The position numbers and the translations under genes are program-made. Positions 46,152-54,538 of a stretch of 64,000 bases of DNA are shown piece after piece. Origin of the DNA: Varunaivibrio sulfuroxidans (lineage in GTDB: Bacteria > Pseudomonadota > Alphaproteobacteria > Rhodospirillales > Magnetovibrionaceae). Within the stretch, counting starts at the first letter, position 1; every line of letters begins with the position of its first letter. The stretch covers positions 2,555,001-2,619,000 of the forward strand of contig NZ_CP119676.1 of NCBI RefSeq assembly GCF_029318635.1, given 5' to 3'. The notes below the pieces were generated by a model, which had not been told where the DNA came from, ran no database searches, and was given only the letters and a program-made list of their open reading frames with translations.

Positions 46152-47498
46152 GTGAGTATTTTCGTCAATAACATTATCAGCGAAGTGGACCATCTGCCCG
46201 AGGTGCTCGTCTATGGTCAGGTCACCTCCGTGGTCGGCATGATGGTCGAGGCGGGCGGCGTTCAGGGGAGCTTTTCGATCGGGGATCACTGCCATATTCT
46301 CGCTCGTGGGGCGCGCCGAATCGCCTGCGAGGTCGTGGGGTTTCGCCATGGGCGGGCGCTGCTGATGCCGTTTGGTCCCCTCGACGGCGTTTCGCTGGGC
46401 TGTCGGGTCGAAATTGGCGCCACCGAATTGACGATCAATCCCGCCGAGGGCTGGTTAGGGCGGGTCGTCAATGCCTTTGGCGAGCCGATCGACGGAAAGG
46501 GGCCATTGTCCCTTGGGCGCCAAACCTATCCGATCCACAATTCGCCGCCCCCGGCGCACAAGCGCCAACGGGTTGGCGGCAAGGTCGATCTGGGCGTGCG
46601 TGCGATGAATGCCTTCCTGACCTGCTGTGAAGGCCAGCGGATGGGGATTTTCGCGGGTTCCGGGGTCGGCAAATCGACCCTGCTGTCAATGATGGCGCGC
46701 CACACCAGCGCTGAGGTCAGCGTCATCGGCCTGGTCGGCGAGCGTGGTCGTGAAGCCCGCGAATTCATCGAAGACGATCTGGGTGAAGAAGGCTTGGCGC
46801 GCAGCGTCGTCGTTGTGGCGACCTCCGACGAGCCGCCTCTGGTGCGCCGACAAGCAGCGTATACCACGCTGGCGGTCGCCGAAAGTTTTCGCGATCGCGG
46901 TCGCGCCGTTCTGTGTTTGATGGACAGCGTTACCCGCTTCGCCATGGCGCAACGCGAGATCAGTCTGTCTGTCGGCGAACCCCCTGCGACGAAGGGCTAC
47001 ACGCCGTCGGTGTTCGCCGAACTGCCGCGCCTGCTGGAGCGTGCGGGGCCGGGTGTCGAGGGCAGCGGCAGCATCACCGGACTGTTCACGGTCTTGGTTG
47101 AAGGCGACGACCACAACGAGCCGGTTTCGGACGCCGTGCGCGGCATTTTGGATGGCCATGTCGTGCTTGATCGGGCGATCGCCGAGCGGGGGCGGTATCC
47201 TGCGATCAACATTTTGCGCAGCGTCTCCAGAACCATGCCCGATTGCAACAGTGAGGAGGAAAATGTCCTCGTCGCGCGGGCCAGACGCTTGATGTCCACT
47301 TATGAGGACATGGCCGAACTGATTCGCCTGGGGGCATACCGCAGGGGAACCGATACAGCGGTTGACGAAGCCATTTTTTATCACGACCCGCTTGAGGAAT
47401 TTTTATCCCAAAGAAAAGACGATCAGACCGATTTGTTAAGCGGATATCAAAGATTGGCGGAGATACTGAACATACAAAGCAGCGACGCCGAGATATAA
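46152..47498 (+). CDS. fliI: Flagellum-specific ATPase FliI
   Basis: F1-beta-like ATPase energising flagellar type III export, 448 residues. Seen: GRVVNAFGEPIDGKGPL, Walker A IFAGSGVGKSTLLSMMA (about residues 158-174), GLVGERGREAREFIED, DSVTRFAMAQREISLSVGEPP in parts and GYTPSVFAELPRLLERAGPG. GTG 46152 is the start: AAAGGAG sits 5-6 bp upstream and the residues before it are not conserved. fliJ follows after 95 bp. Confidence 0.97.
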   Translation: MSIFVNNIISEVDHLPEVLVYGQVTSVVGMMVEAGGVQGSFSIGDHCHILARGARRIACEVVGFRHGRALLMPFGPLDGVSLGCRVEIGATELTINPAEGWLGRVVNAFGEPIDGKGPLSLGRQTYPIHNSPPPAHKRQRVGGKVDLGVRAMNAFLTCCEGQRMGIFAGSGVGKSTLLSMMARHTSAEVSVIGLVGERGREAREFIEDDLGEEGLARSVVVVATSDEPPLVRRQAAYTTLAVAESFRDRGRAVLCLMDSVTRFAMAQREISLSVGEPPATKGYTPSVFAELPRLLERAGPGVEGSGSITGLFTVLVEGDDHNEPVSDAVRGILDGHVVLDRAIAERGRYPAINILRSVSRTMPDCNSEEENVLVARARRLMSTYEDMAELIRLGAYRRGTDTAVDEAIFYHDPLEEFLSQRKDDQTDLLSGYQRLAEILNIQSSDAEI

Positions 47499-47593
47499 GA
47501 GCGACACGTAACGTGAAGATGGGGCGTCGCTATCGTCAAATTCTCGCTAAATGTTGAGAATCGGTTAAACCTACGACTTGGAAGGGTAGGCGA

Positions 47594-48022
47594 TTGAGTG
47601 CGCGGTTGGATAACCTGATACGCTTGGGTGAATGGAACGTTGACGAGAAGCGCCGTCAGCTGTCGGACTTGCTCAAGTTGATGGCGGATTTGGAGCGCCG
47701 GGTCCGCGAATTGGATGACGAAGTCGAGCGCGAAAAATTCGCCGCCCGTTCGAAACCCTCCGAAAGTGGTATGTATTACGGAAGCTATATCAAGGCGGCG
47801 TTGAAGCGCCGGGAAAATCTGATGGATTCCTTGGAACAAATGGATCCCGTGGTTACCGCCGCGCGCGACGAACTGGCCGACGCCTTTCAGGATTTGAAAA
47901 AGGTCGAGATTACGCAGCGCAACCGAGACCAGCGTGAGGCGCGCGAACGCGACCGCCGCGAACAAGCCTTTCTCGACGAACTGGGCCAAGAAAGCCACCG
48001 TCGGCGCCAACGCGCCGGTTGA
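47594..48022 (+). CDS. fliJ: Flagellar export protein FliJ
   Basis: A 142-residue coiled-coil protein downstream of fliI: charged heptads run almost throughout (RLGEWNVDEKRRQLSDLLKL, LERRVRELDDEVEREKF, EITQRNRDQREARERDRRE), the profile of FliJ, which contacts FliI and escorts chaperones to the export gate. Sequence identity alone is weak; position and shape carry the call. The start TTG 47594 has GAAGGG about 8 bp upstream. It is followed by a tandem-repeat array and faces the T-fold-like gene convergently. Confidence 0.85.
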   Translation: MSARLDNLIRLGEWNVDEKRRQLSDLLKLMADLERRVRELDDEVEREKFAARSKPSESGMYYGSYIKAALKRRENLMDSLEQMDPVVTAARDELADAFQDLKKVEITQRNRDQREARERDRREQAFLDELGQESHRRRQRAG

Positions 48023-48076
48023 TTTCGAGCGCGGGTGTTACCGAGCGATCGACAAACCGATGTCGTAGTTGGAGCC

Positions 48077-48176
48077 GGAGCCGGTGTCGGCTCGGATATG
48101 ATTGGAGCCGGTATCGGCTCGGATATGATTGGAGCCGGTGTCGGCTCGGATATGATTGGAGCCGGTATCGGCTCGG
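48077..48176 (+). repeat. 27-bp tandem repeat array (3.7 copies)
   Basis: Units start at 48077, 48104, 48131 and 48158; the unit reads GGAGCCGGTGTCGGCTCG then GATATGATT, with GGTGTC and GGTATC alternating. Each unit holds the dyad GAGCCG/CGGCTC, so the array could form serial hairpins. It lies between the ends of the convergent genes fliJ and the T-fold-like gene. In one frame it encodes SDMIGAGVG repeats, but no convincing gene. Confidence 0.9.
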
Positions 48177-48185
48177 GCGGCGAAC

Positions 48186-48584
48186 TTAATACTTGCGCAT
48201 GCGTGACAACAAAGAGGCGTTATCCCACTTGGGCTGACGGTCTTCCAAGGTGACGCCGTGGCTGTCGATGGCGTGATGTTGTTTCTGCCCGGATGAAATG
48301 CCCAATTGCAGCCAGCGGGCGACGGTCTCGTTGGTGACGTCGCTGAGAATTGTCACGGCGAGGGCTTCGGGGGTCGGCCATTCTTCCTGCATGACGAGAT
48401 CAAGGTAGTCTCCGAAGGATCCGGCCTCCAGGATATGACGGTCGGGGACATAACGCAGAACGACGTTCATGCGATCCCCGTAAGGTTTGAGCGTCAGATG
48501 TCCTTCAAGCGTGACCACGTAGTCGATTTTGCTATCCGGGTTGGGATGAACTTGAAGGACGTTGCGTCTCTCGGTGATATCCAT
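48186..48584 (-). CDS. Small T-fold-like protein at the end of the flagellar run, function unknown
   Basis: A 132-residue protein beginning MDITERRNVLQVHPNPDSK with AGGAAAG 5 bp before the ATG at 48584. The stretch DYVVTLEGHL, VVLRYVPDRHILEAGSFGDYLDL and ALAVTILSDVTNETVARWLQL recalls the T-fold of QueF-like enzymes (Y.PD, Glu, YL), but there is no cysteine at all, so the QueF catalytic thiol is missing. The tail VTLEDRQPKWDNASLL is also distinctive. It starts 37 bp after the FliK-like gene and is the last gene of the minus-strand flagellar run. I treat it as a non-QueF T-fold homologue of unknown role. Confidence 0.7.
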   Translation of the reverse strand: MDITERRNVLQVHPNPDSKIDYVVTLEGHLTLKPYGDRMNVVLRYVPDRHILEAGSFGDYLDLVMQEEWPTPEALAVTILSDVTNETVARWLQLGISSGQKQHHAIDSHGVTLEDRQPKWDNASLLSRMRKY

Positions 48585-48621
48585 AGCTCTTTCCTGTTTT
48601 TTCCCGCCCTCAAGGGGGGCG

Positions 48622-50307
48622 TCAGGCCCAAATTTCCCCGGATGGGCCGGACGGCGAGGGTTTTGTTTCTTCTTTATTGACGAAATGCGGTGGGTCGGAT
48701 TGAAAACCCAGCGCACCGTTCAATCTTTCCAGAGCCCCGCTTTGGGCGAAAATTTCCGACATTTCCGCTTTGATGGCGTCGGGCAGAGGGCTTTCGCTGC
48801 GTACGATTACATCCAGGCGATTTTCATGCGGGCGAACCAAACCGTCGAATTGCAGACGGCCCAGTCGTGACAACATAAGATCAAACACGAAGCGCACCCC
48901 GCCGCGATGGGCGTCGTCGTCGTCTTCTTCTTGGGCGTGGCGGCGCATATAGAGGTGAATGGCTTCGATCTGCTGGCCATTGAAAAAGGGGATCGCCATG
49001 GCGCGCCAATCCGCCGGGCCGGGCCGGGCCGCGCCATGGGCGTTGTCCTTGAAGACATCGTTCAGTTTGTCCAACGCGCCCGGGCGGGTGCGTTTTAAAA
49101 GCGCCGTGGTCTTGTCCCCCAACCATAGGCCGATATCGCCGCCGCGCAACGCCGACAGAAAGAACAACACCGTGGCGCTGAAGTGTTTATCCGCGCGGGG
49201 AAGCGCGCCGTGGATGAACGCCCGCGCCGCCTCGGCGTCGATGCGATTGAGCGAGCTTAAGACATCGTCCAGGACATCCCAGGATTGCCCGAGAGGCGTC
49301 GGCGATGTCGCGCCTTGCGCGCCCTGGGCGTGTAATCCGGGAGATGGCTTGGGAAACATGGGCGCGCTTGAAATGGTGAGGCTTAGGGTGCTGCCCCGGC
49401 TAAGCGTGGCGGCGGTATCCAACACCATCACCGCGCCCTGGGATTGTACGATCGGTTGTCCTTGCGGGGTATGGTTTGTAACGACCGCGTTCAACGTTCG
49501 TCCGGGGGCGATGTTGAGGGCGATGGCGCGCCCGCTCGCGCCCGCGCCCGCGCCCGCGCCCGTAGAAGTCTGGGGGGGAGAAGCGACCTGTCCCGGCGGC
49601 GCTTGAATATGCGCCGAAAGGTGCGGTGATGGTGGGGTAAGCGCGCGAATTGTCGCCCCGAAGCGGGTTCCGATAGGCAACATTTGGAGCCGCCGCGCGC
49701 CGCCGCGCTGTGCTGTGGTGGCGTCTTTTTGCGTCAATGAAAGGTCCGGCGAACCGCCGCGCGTTCCGACGGGAGGCGACGCGGCGTTTTTTTCCGAAGA
49801 TGCGTGCGCGCCCTGTCCGGGGTCGGGCGTGAAGGGGTGCGCTTTTAAAAGGGTCGCCGTGACCTTCATCCCAATGCTGAGGGTCACCGGTGCGACGGCG
49901 GCGCTTTTGGCGCTGCCCTGTAAAGAGGAATGGTTTTGATCTTGCGTGGCGATTTGATGCGAGGACGCCGGCGCGCCGCCGGGGAGCTTCGGCGCTGCGC
50001 CGGGAGAGACGGCTTCGCCGGAGATCTGGGTGATGCGCGCGCCCACGGGCGCGCCAAGGCGGGTAACCACGAGAGAAAGGTTTCCCGATGATGGGAACGG
50101 GGCTGCGCTGCGTACGATCATCTGGCCCACCGGCGTTTGGATGAGCGCGCGCCCTTGGGGGAGCCTATCGACAATCACGGCGTCGATTTTCTGGGCGACG
50201 GCGAGGCGCGACAGGATGGCGTCGGGCGCGTCAAGGCGCGCCTTGAAACCCGTTGGCGGAACAGCCCGCGGCGGTGGGGCCGCGGGTGGCGGGACGATAC
50301 TTGTCAC
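48622..50307 (-). CDS. Putative flagellar hook-length control protein (FliK-like)
   Basis: A 561-residue protein with a long Pro/Ala/Gly/Ser-rich N-terminal two thirds (about 1-340), then a globular C-terminal part (about 345-540): WDVLDDVLSSLNRIDAEAARAF, FFNGQQIEAIHLYMRR, RFVFDLMLSRLGRLQFDGLVR, LDVIVRSESPLPDAIKAEM. An unstructured ruler region followed by a C-terminal domain with LSRLGRLQ is the FliK plan. Internal repeats of the type IGMKVTATLLK, IGTRFGATIRAL, PGRTLNAVVTNH recur about every 75-90 residues. GTG 50307 with AAAGGA upstream is preferred; a TTG at 50391 is possible. Sequence evidence for FliK is moderate; context supports it. Confidence 0.68.
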   Translation of the reverse strand: MTSIVPPPAAPPPRAVPPTGFKARLDAPDAILSRLAVAQKIDAVIVDRLPQGRALIQTPVGQMIVRSAAPFPSSGNLSLVVTRLGAPVGARITQISGEAVSPGAAPKLPGGAPASSHQIATQDQNHSSLQGSAKSAAVAPVTLSIGMKVTATLLKAHPFTPDPGQGAHASSEKNAASPPVGTRGGSPDLSLTQKDATTAQRGGARRLQMLPIGTRFGATIRALTPPSPHLSAHIQAPPGQVASPPQTSTGAGAGAGASGRAIALNIAPGRTLNAVVTNHTPQGQPIVQSQGAVMVLDTAATLSRGSTLSLTISSAPMFPKPSPGLHAQGAQGATSPTPLGQSWDVLDDVLSSLNRIDAEAARAFIHGALPRADKHFSATVLFFLSALRGGDIGLWLGDKTTALLKRTRPGALDKLNDVFKDNAHGAARPGPADWRAMAIPFFNGQQIEAIHLYMRRHAQEEDDDDAHRGGVRFVFDLMLSRLGRLQFDGLVRPHENRLDVIVRSESPLPDAIKAEMSEIFAQSGALERLNGALGFQSDPPHFVNKEETKPSPSGPSGEIWA

Positions 50308-50415
50308 GACGGGCCGTCCTTTTGCGGTTTGCCGGTTGATTTTTTCTATTTTGTCCGTTCGGGCGTCCGCAAACCGCCCGGAACCGCCCAAGTGGGCATT
50401 TTACGGTGAAACGCC

Positions 50416-51204
50416 CTAATTTTCCGTAATTTTTTTAGCGATGGACTGGACATCGGCGGCGGCTTCGGAATTGGGGAAGCGGGTCAGGATCGGCGACTGG
50501 GCGCGGATCGTATCGCGCACCTTGCCGTCGCGGCGCACCACCCCCATCAAGGGGGGGGCGAATTTCAAGAACCCCTCGCATGCCTTGAGCAAGGTGTTGT
50601 AGGTTCGCTCGCCCTCGCGGGTGGAGTTGGCGGCGTTGATGATGATCTTGATCGCGGCGGTGGGTCGTTCCATATGCGTCAACTTGATGAAGGCGTAGGC
50701 GTCGGTCAAGGAAGTCGGCTCGTCGGTGGCGACGACGAAACACGTTCCGACGTTGTGGGTGAGCTGGCGCACCGTGCGTTCGACGCCGGCGCCTAGATCG
50801 AGCACCACGCGGTCATATCCGGCGGCGAGCAGGACCAGGTCGTCGGACAGCATTTGCAGGCGCGAGGGGGCGATGTTCGCCAATCCGCCCGAACCCGAGC
50901 GCCCGGCGATGATATCGAATCCGCCGTCGTCGAAGGTGAATACCGCCTGATTGAGGGTGAGCCGCCCGGAGATCACCGATCCCAGGTCGTGCTTGGGCAT
51001 CAGCCCCAGTTGTATATCCAGGTTGGCCAGGCCCAGGTCGCCGTCGAACAACAACACCCGTTCGCCCGTCTTGGCCAGGGCGTGGGCCAGGGTGATCGAC
51101 AACCATGTCTTGCCGACGCCGCCCTTGCCGGAAGCGATCGCAATCAGGTTGCGCCCGTTGGTACGGGCGGCGAGATTGGGGTCTTTAAGGTTTTTTGACG
51201 TCAT
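50416..51204 (-). CDS. flhG: MinD-like ATPase FlhG (flagellar number regulator)
   Basis: ParA/MinD-type ATPase of 262 residues that with FlhF sets flagellar number and position. Seen: deviant Walker A IASGKGGVGKTWLSITLA (about 22-39), LFDGDLGLANLDIQLGL, LDLGAGVERTVRQL and VVATDEPTSLTDAYAFIK. The start ATG 51204 overlaps the flhF stop by 4 bp. The FliK-like gene follows after 108 bp. It differs from cell-division MinD by the short DLGLANLD block and the flagellar context. Confidence 0.92.
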   Translation of the reverse strand: MTSKNLKDPNLAARTNGRNLIAIASGKGGVGKTWLSITLAHALAKTGERVLLFDGDLGLANLDIQLGLMPKHDLGSVISGRLTLNQAVFTFDDGGFDIIAGRSGSGGLANIAPSRLQMLSDDLVLLAAGYDRVVLDLGAGVERTVRQLTHNVGTCFVVATDEPTSLTDAYAFIKLTHMERPTAAIKIIINAANSTREGERTYNTLLKACEGFLKFAPPLMGVVRRDGKVRDTIRAQSPILTRFPNSEAAADVQSIAKKITEN

Positions 51205-52238
51205 AATATGGCCTCGATTGCGCCAGTTTGGCGAGAAGGTGTTTCTTTTTCGTTAGCGTCGGGAAGAATTAGCCGAGCCAGCAATAAAGGTGTGACGGGG
51301 GTGAGGGCGCGGGCGATATGGGGAGCGTCGCTAAATCCGATTAGGGGGAGGGCGCTGGCGTACGCCGAAGCCAGTACGCCGCCCAGGCGGGCCGTCATGT
51401 CGAGACGCGTAAAGAGCAGAGATTTCGCCCCAAACCGGGCGCAGGCGGCGGCGATATCGGCCGATTCCAAGGCGTCGCCTCCGGCCGCCATGACTAAAAA
51501 GGGATGGACCGACGTGGCGGCGATAAGGGTTTCGATTTGGCGGGCGTCGTCATCGTCGAATGGGTTGATCGATTGGGTGTCGATAAAAGTATCCTGATTG
51601 GGAAGGGTGCGCGCGTCCTTTTTTCCATCCAGGGCGGCGCGCAAATCGTCGCCGTCGCGCAGGAGCCGGGCCTCGCAGCCCATGAGGCGGGAGAAGGTCT
51701 CCATTTGCGCCGTGCCCCCGGCGCGCACGGTATCGGTCGTCATCATGGCGATAGGGCGCCCCGCCAGCGCCGAACGGGCGGCCAGCTTGGCGAGGGTGAC
51801 GGTCTTGCCCGCGCCGGGCGGCCCGATCGCCATCCAGCGGCGTCCCGGCGCATGAGGCGGGACGGAGGGAAAAGGGTGAAACGTTAAAAGGGCGTCCAAC
51901 GCCCCGGCCAGGGCCAGCGCCGGATCGGGGGCGTCGAGGTGGCGGGCGATCTCGATCAAGCGATCGCAGAAAGGTTCGGGGGTGGCGTGGTGGCGTAAGG
52001 TCTGACGTAAAAAAGGGATGATCGCGTCGCCCCTGTCGGTCGAAGGAAGGGGTTCCTTCGTCTCGCCGTGGCGTTCCTCGGCATCGTCGTTAGCCTCCTG
52101 GACGGCGGCCATGACCTCGGCGGCAATTCCATTGCTGCCGCCCCGCGACGAGACGATAATCGCCTGCGCGCCCATGACGTGGCGAATTTCTTCCATGGCC
52201 TGGGCTACGGTGGGCGCGCTGAACACCTTGATCCTCAT
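51201..52238 (-). CDS. flhF: Flagellar SRP-like GTPase FlhF
   Basis: SRP-family GTPase that places the polar flagellum, 345 residues. The N terminus MRIKVFSAPTVAQAMEEIRHVMG followed by IIVSSRGG is the FlhF B-domain pattern. The G domain has G1 MAIGPPGAGKTVTLAKLA and TTDTVRAGGTAQMETFSRLMG. Later motifs are divergent: the usual DTAG-like and TK.D segments read IDTQS and FTRLDMT. It is shorter than gammaproteobacterial FlhF. The stop overlaps flhG; flhA lies 80 bp upstream in transcription order. Confidence 0.9.
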   Translation of the reverse strand: MRIKVFSAPTVAQAMEEIRHVMGAQAIIVSSRGGSNGIAAEVMAAVQEANDDAEERHGETKEPLPSTDRGDAIIPFLRQTLRHHATPEPFCDRLIEIARHLDAPDPALALAGALDALLTFHPFPSVPPHAPGRRWMAIGPPGAGKTVTLAKLAARSALAGRPIAMMTTDTVRAGGTAQMETFSRLMGCEARLLRDGDDLRAALDGKKDARTLPNQDTFIDTQSINPFDDDDARQIETLIAATSVHPFLVMAAGGDALESADIAAACARFGAKSLLFTRLDMTARLGGVLASAYASALPLIGFSDAPHIARALTPVTPLLLARLILPDANEKETPSRQTGAIEAIL

Positions 52239-52318
52239 AGCGGATGCGCCCTCGTTCCCCGAATCCCAACTATGCTGGATATATGCGCCTCCATATGGTG
52301 CGGTTTAAATGGTCTGCT

Positions 52319-54460
52319 TTAAATCTGTCCGACCGTCTTGATCCTGGCCTTGGGGTGGATCTCGTTTTGCGAAATGACCATGGTTGACGAGCGGAAGCGT
52401 TCAATGATGGAACGGACATAGGGTCTGATCGCTGGACTGACAAGCAACACCGGACTTTCCCCCATCATCGCCTGACGTTCGAAGGCCGAACGCAATACGT
52501 TGATAAATTCCTGTATTTTCGATGGGGCCATCGATAATTGTTTTTCGTCGCCCGAGCCCACCAGGGATTCGGCGAACGATTGTTCCCATTCGGGGGTCAG
52601 CGTAAGCAGGGGGATAAAGCCTTGTTCGTTGGTGGTCATGTCGCTGATTTGCCGCGCGAGGCGGGTGCGCACGTGTTCGGTGATCATCGACACGTTGCGG
52701 GTCACGCCGCAGGCTTCGGATATCCCTTCCAGGATCGTCGGCAGATCGCGGATTGAAATCCGTTCGGCGAGCAGGTTTTGAAGCACCCGCTGCACGCCGC
52801 CCAAGGCGATTTGGTTGGGAATCATCTCGCCGATCAGCTTTTGCTGTTCCTCGTCCAATTCGTCGAGTAATTTTTGCGTTTCGGCGTAAGACAGCAGGTC
52901 GGACATGTTGTCCTTGATGATCTCGGTCAGGTGGGTGGTCGTCACGGTAGCCGGATCGACGACGGTGTAGCCGCGAAATAGGGCCTCCTCGCGGTTGCCC
53001 TCGTCGATCCACATCGCCGGCAAGCCGAACGTCGGTTCGCGGGTGTTTTCTCCGGGCAGGGATATTTCTTCGCCCCTGGGGTCCATCACCAAAAGCATGC
53101 TGGGCCGAATGTCGCCGCTTCCGGCCTGAATTTCCTTAACCCGTATGACGTAAGCGTTGGCGTCGAGCTGCATGTTGTCCTGAATGCGCACCGATGGCAT
53201 GATAAACCCCATCTCCATCGCCAACTGGCGTCTCAGGGCCTTGATCTGATCGGTCAGGCGCTGGCCTTCCTTCGGGCTGTTGATTAAGCTCAACAACCCG
53301 TAACCCAATTCAAGGCGCAGCATGTCGATACGCAGCGCGGACGAGATCGGCTCGTCGGCGACGGGGGGCTGTTTTTGCGCCTCTTCTTCGGCCTGGGCGG
53401 CCTCTTCATCCTTGATTTTTTTCTGCGAACGATAGAGCAGGATGGCGCCGCCGCCGGTGACGCCGGCCAGGAACAAAAACGGCACCATCGGGATGCCGGG
53501 AAGCAACGAGAGCGAAACCAGCAAGAAAGAACTGACGCCCAGGGCGCGCGGCTTGCCGCCGAGCTGCTTGTACAGCGCCTTTTCCGTGGCTCCGGTGATG
53601 CCCGCCTTGGTCACCATCAGACCCGCGGCCGTGGAGACGATCAGGGCGGGGATTTGCGTCACCAAACCGTCGCCGACGGTCAGGCGTGTGTAACTGTCGG
53701 CGGCCTGAGAAAAGGTCAGGCCTTTTTGCGCGACGCCGATGATCATGCCGCCGATGACATTGATGAAGGTAATCAACAAGCCGGCGACGGCGTCGCCGCG
53801 CACGAACTTTGAAGCACCGTCCATGGACCCGAAGAAGGTGCTTTCGTCTTCCAGTTCCTTGCGCCGCCGCCGGGCCTCGGCCTCGTCGATCAAACCGGTG
53901 GACATGTCGGCGTCGATCGCCATTTGCTTGCCGGGCATGGCGTCCAGAGTAAAGCGCGCGGAAACTTCGGCGATACGTCCCGAACCCTTGGTGATGACGA
54001 TGAAATTGACGATCACCAGGATGGCGAAAACGATGATCCCGATGACGAAGTTGCCCGCCATGACGAAACCGCCGAAGGCCTCGATGACGCGCCCGGCGGC
54101 GGCCGTGCCTTCGTGCCCGTTGGCGAGAATCAGGCGGGTCGAGGCCAGATTGAGCGCTAGCCGGATCATGGTGGCGAGCAGCAAGATGGTCGGGAAGGTG
54201 TTGAATTCCAGAGGCTTTTCGATAAACAGCGAGGTCATCAAGATAAGCACGGAAAAGGTGATGGAAAACGCCAGACCGGCATCCAGCAACCACGTCGGCA
54301 TCGGCAAGATCATGATCACCAAGATCGCGACGACGGCCAGCGCCATCGAGATATCGCCATGGCGGAAGATATTGAAAATGCGCAGCAGACTGTTCTGCGC
54401 GCCGTCCTGGGGCGGAACGGTTGTCGGCGCTACGGCGCTGGATGGGGGTTCTTCAGCCAT
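52319..54460 (-). CDS. flhA: Flagellar export gate protein FlhA
   Basis: Core of the flagellar type III export gate, 713 residues. The N-terminal membrane half (about 30-345) has eight hydrophobic segments and the FHIPEP-family blocks [30 protein letters not shown] in parts and [34 protein letters not shown] in pieces; the C-terminal cytoplasmic half (about 380-713) ends [16 protein letters not shown]. The Asp-rich [11 protein letters not shown] loop is present. Gene order flbD-flhA-flhF-flhG is usual. Start ATG 54460. Confidence 0.97.
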   Translation of the reverse strand: [713 protein letters not shown]

Positions 54461-54538
54461 GGTCGGTCGGCCTCGATTCCATCACGCGCGCGCGCCTTCG
54501 CCGGAGGTGATGAGGAAGGGTGTGGTGATGAGAAAAAG

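Noticed and set aside
48077-48176. Short CRISPR-like array
   Set aside because: The repeats are contiguous with no unique spacers and no cas genes are near.
48035-48253. 72-codon frame across the 27-bp repeats encoding SDMIGAG units
   Set aside because: No ribosome binding site, ends inside the antisense T-fold-like gene, and is explained by the DNA repeats.
48186-48584. Annotation as NADPH-dependent 7-cyano-7-deazaguanine reductase QueF
   Set aside because: The protein has no cysteine, so the catalytic thiol is absent, and it is short.
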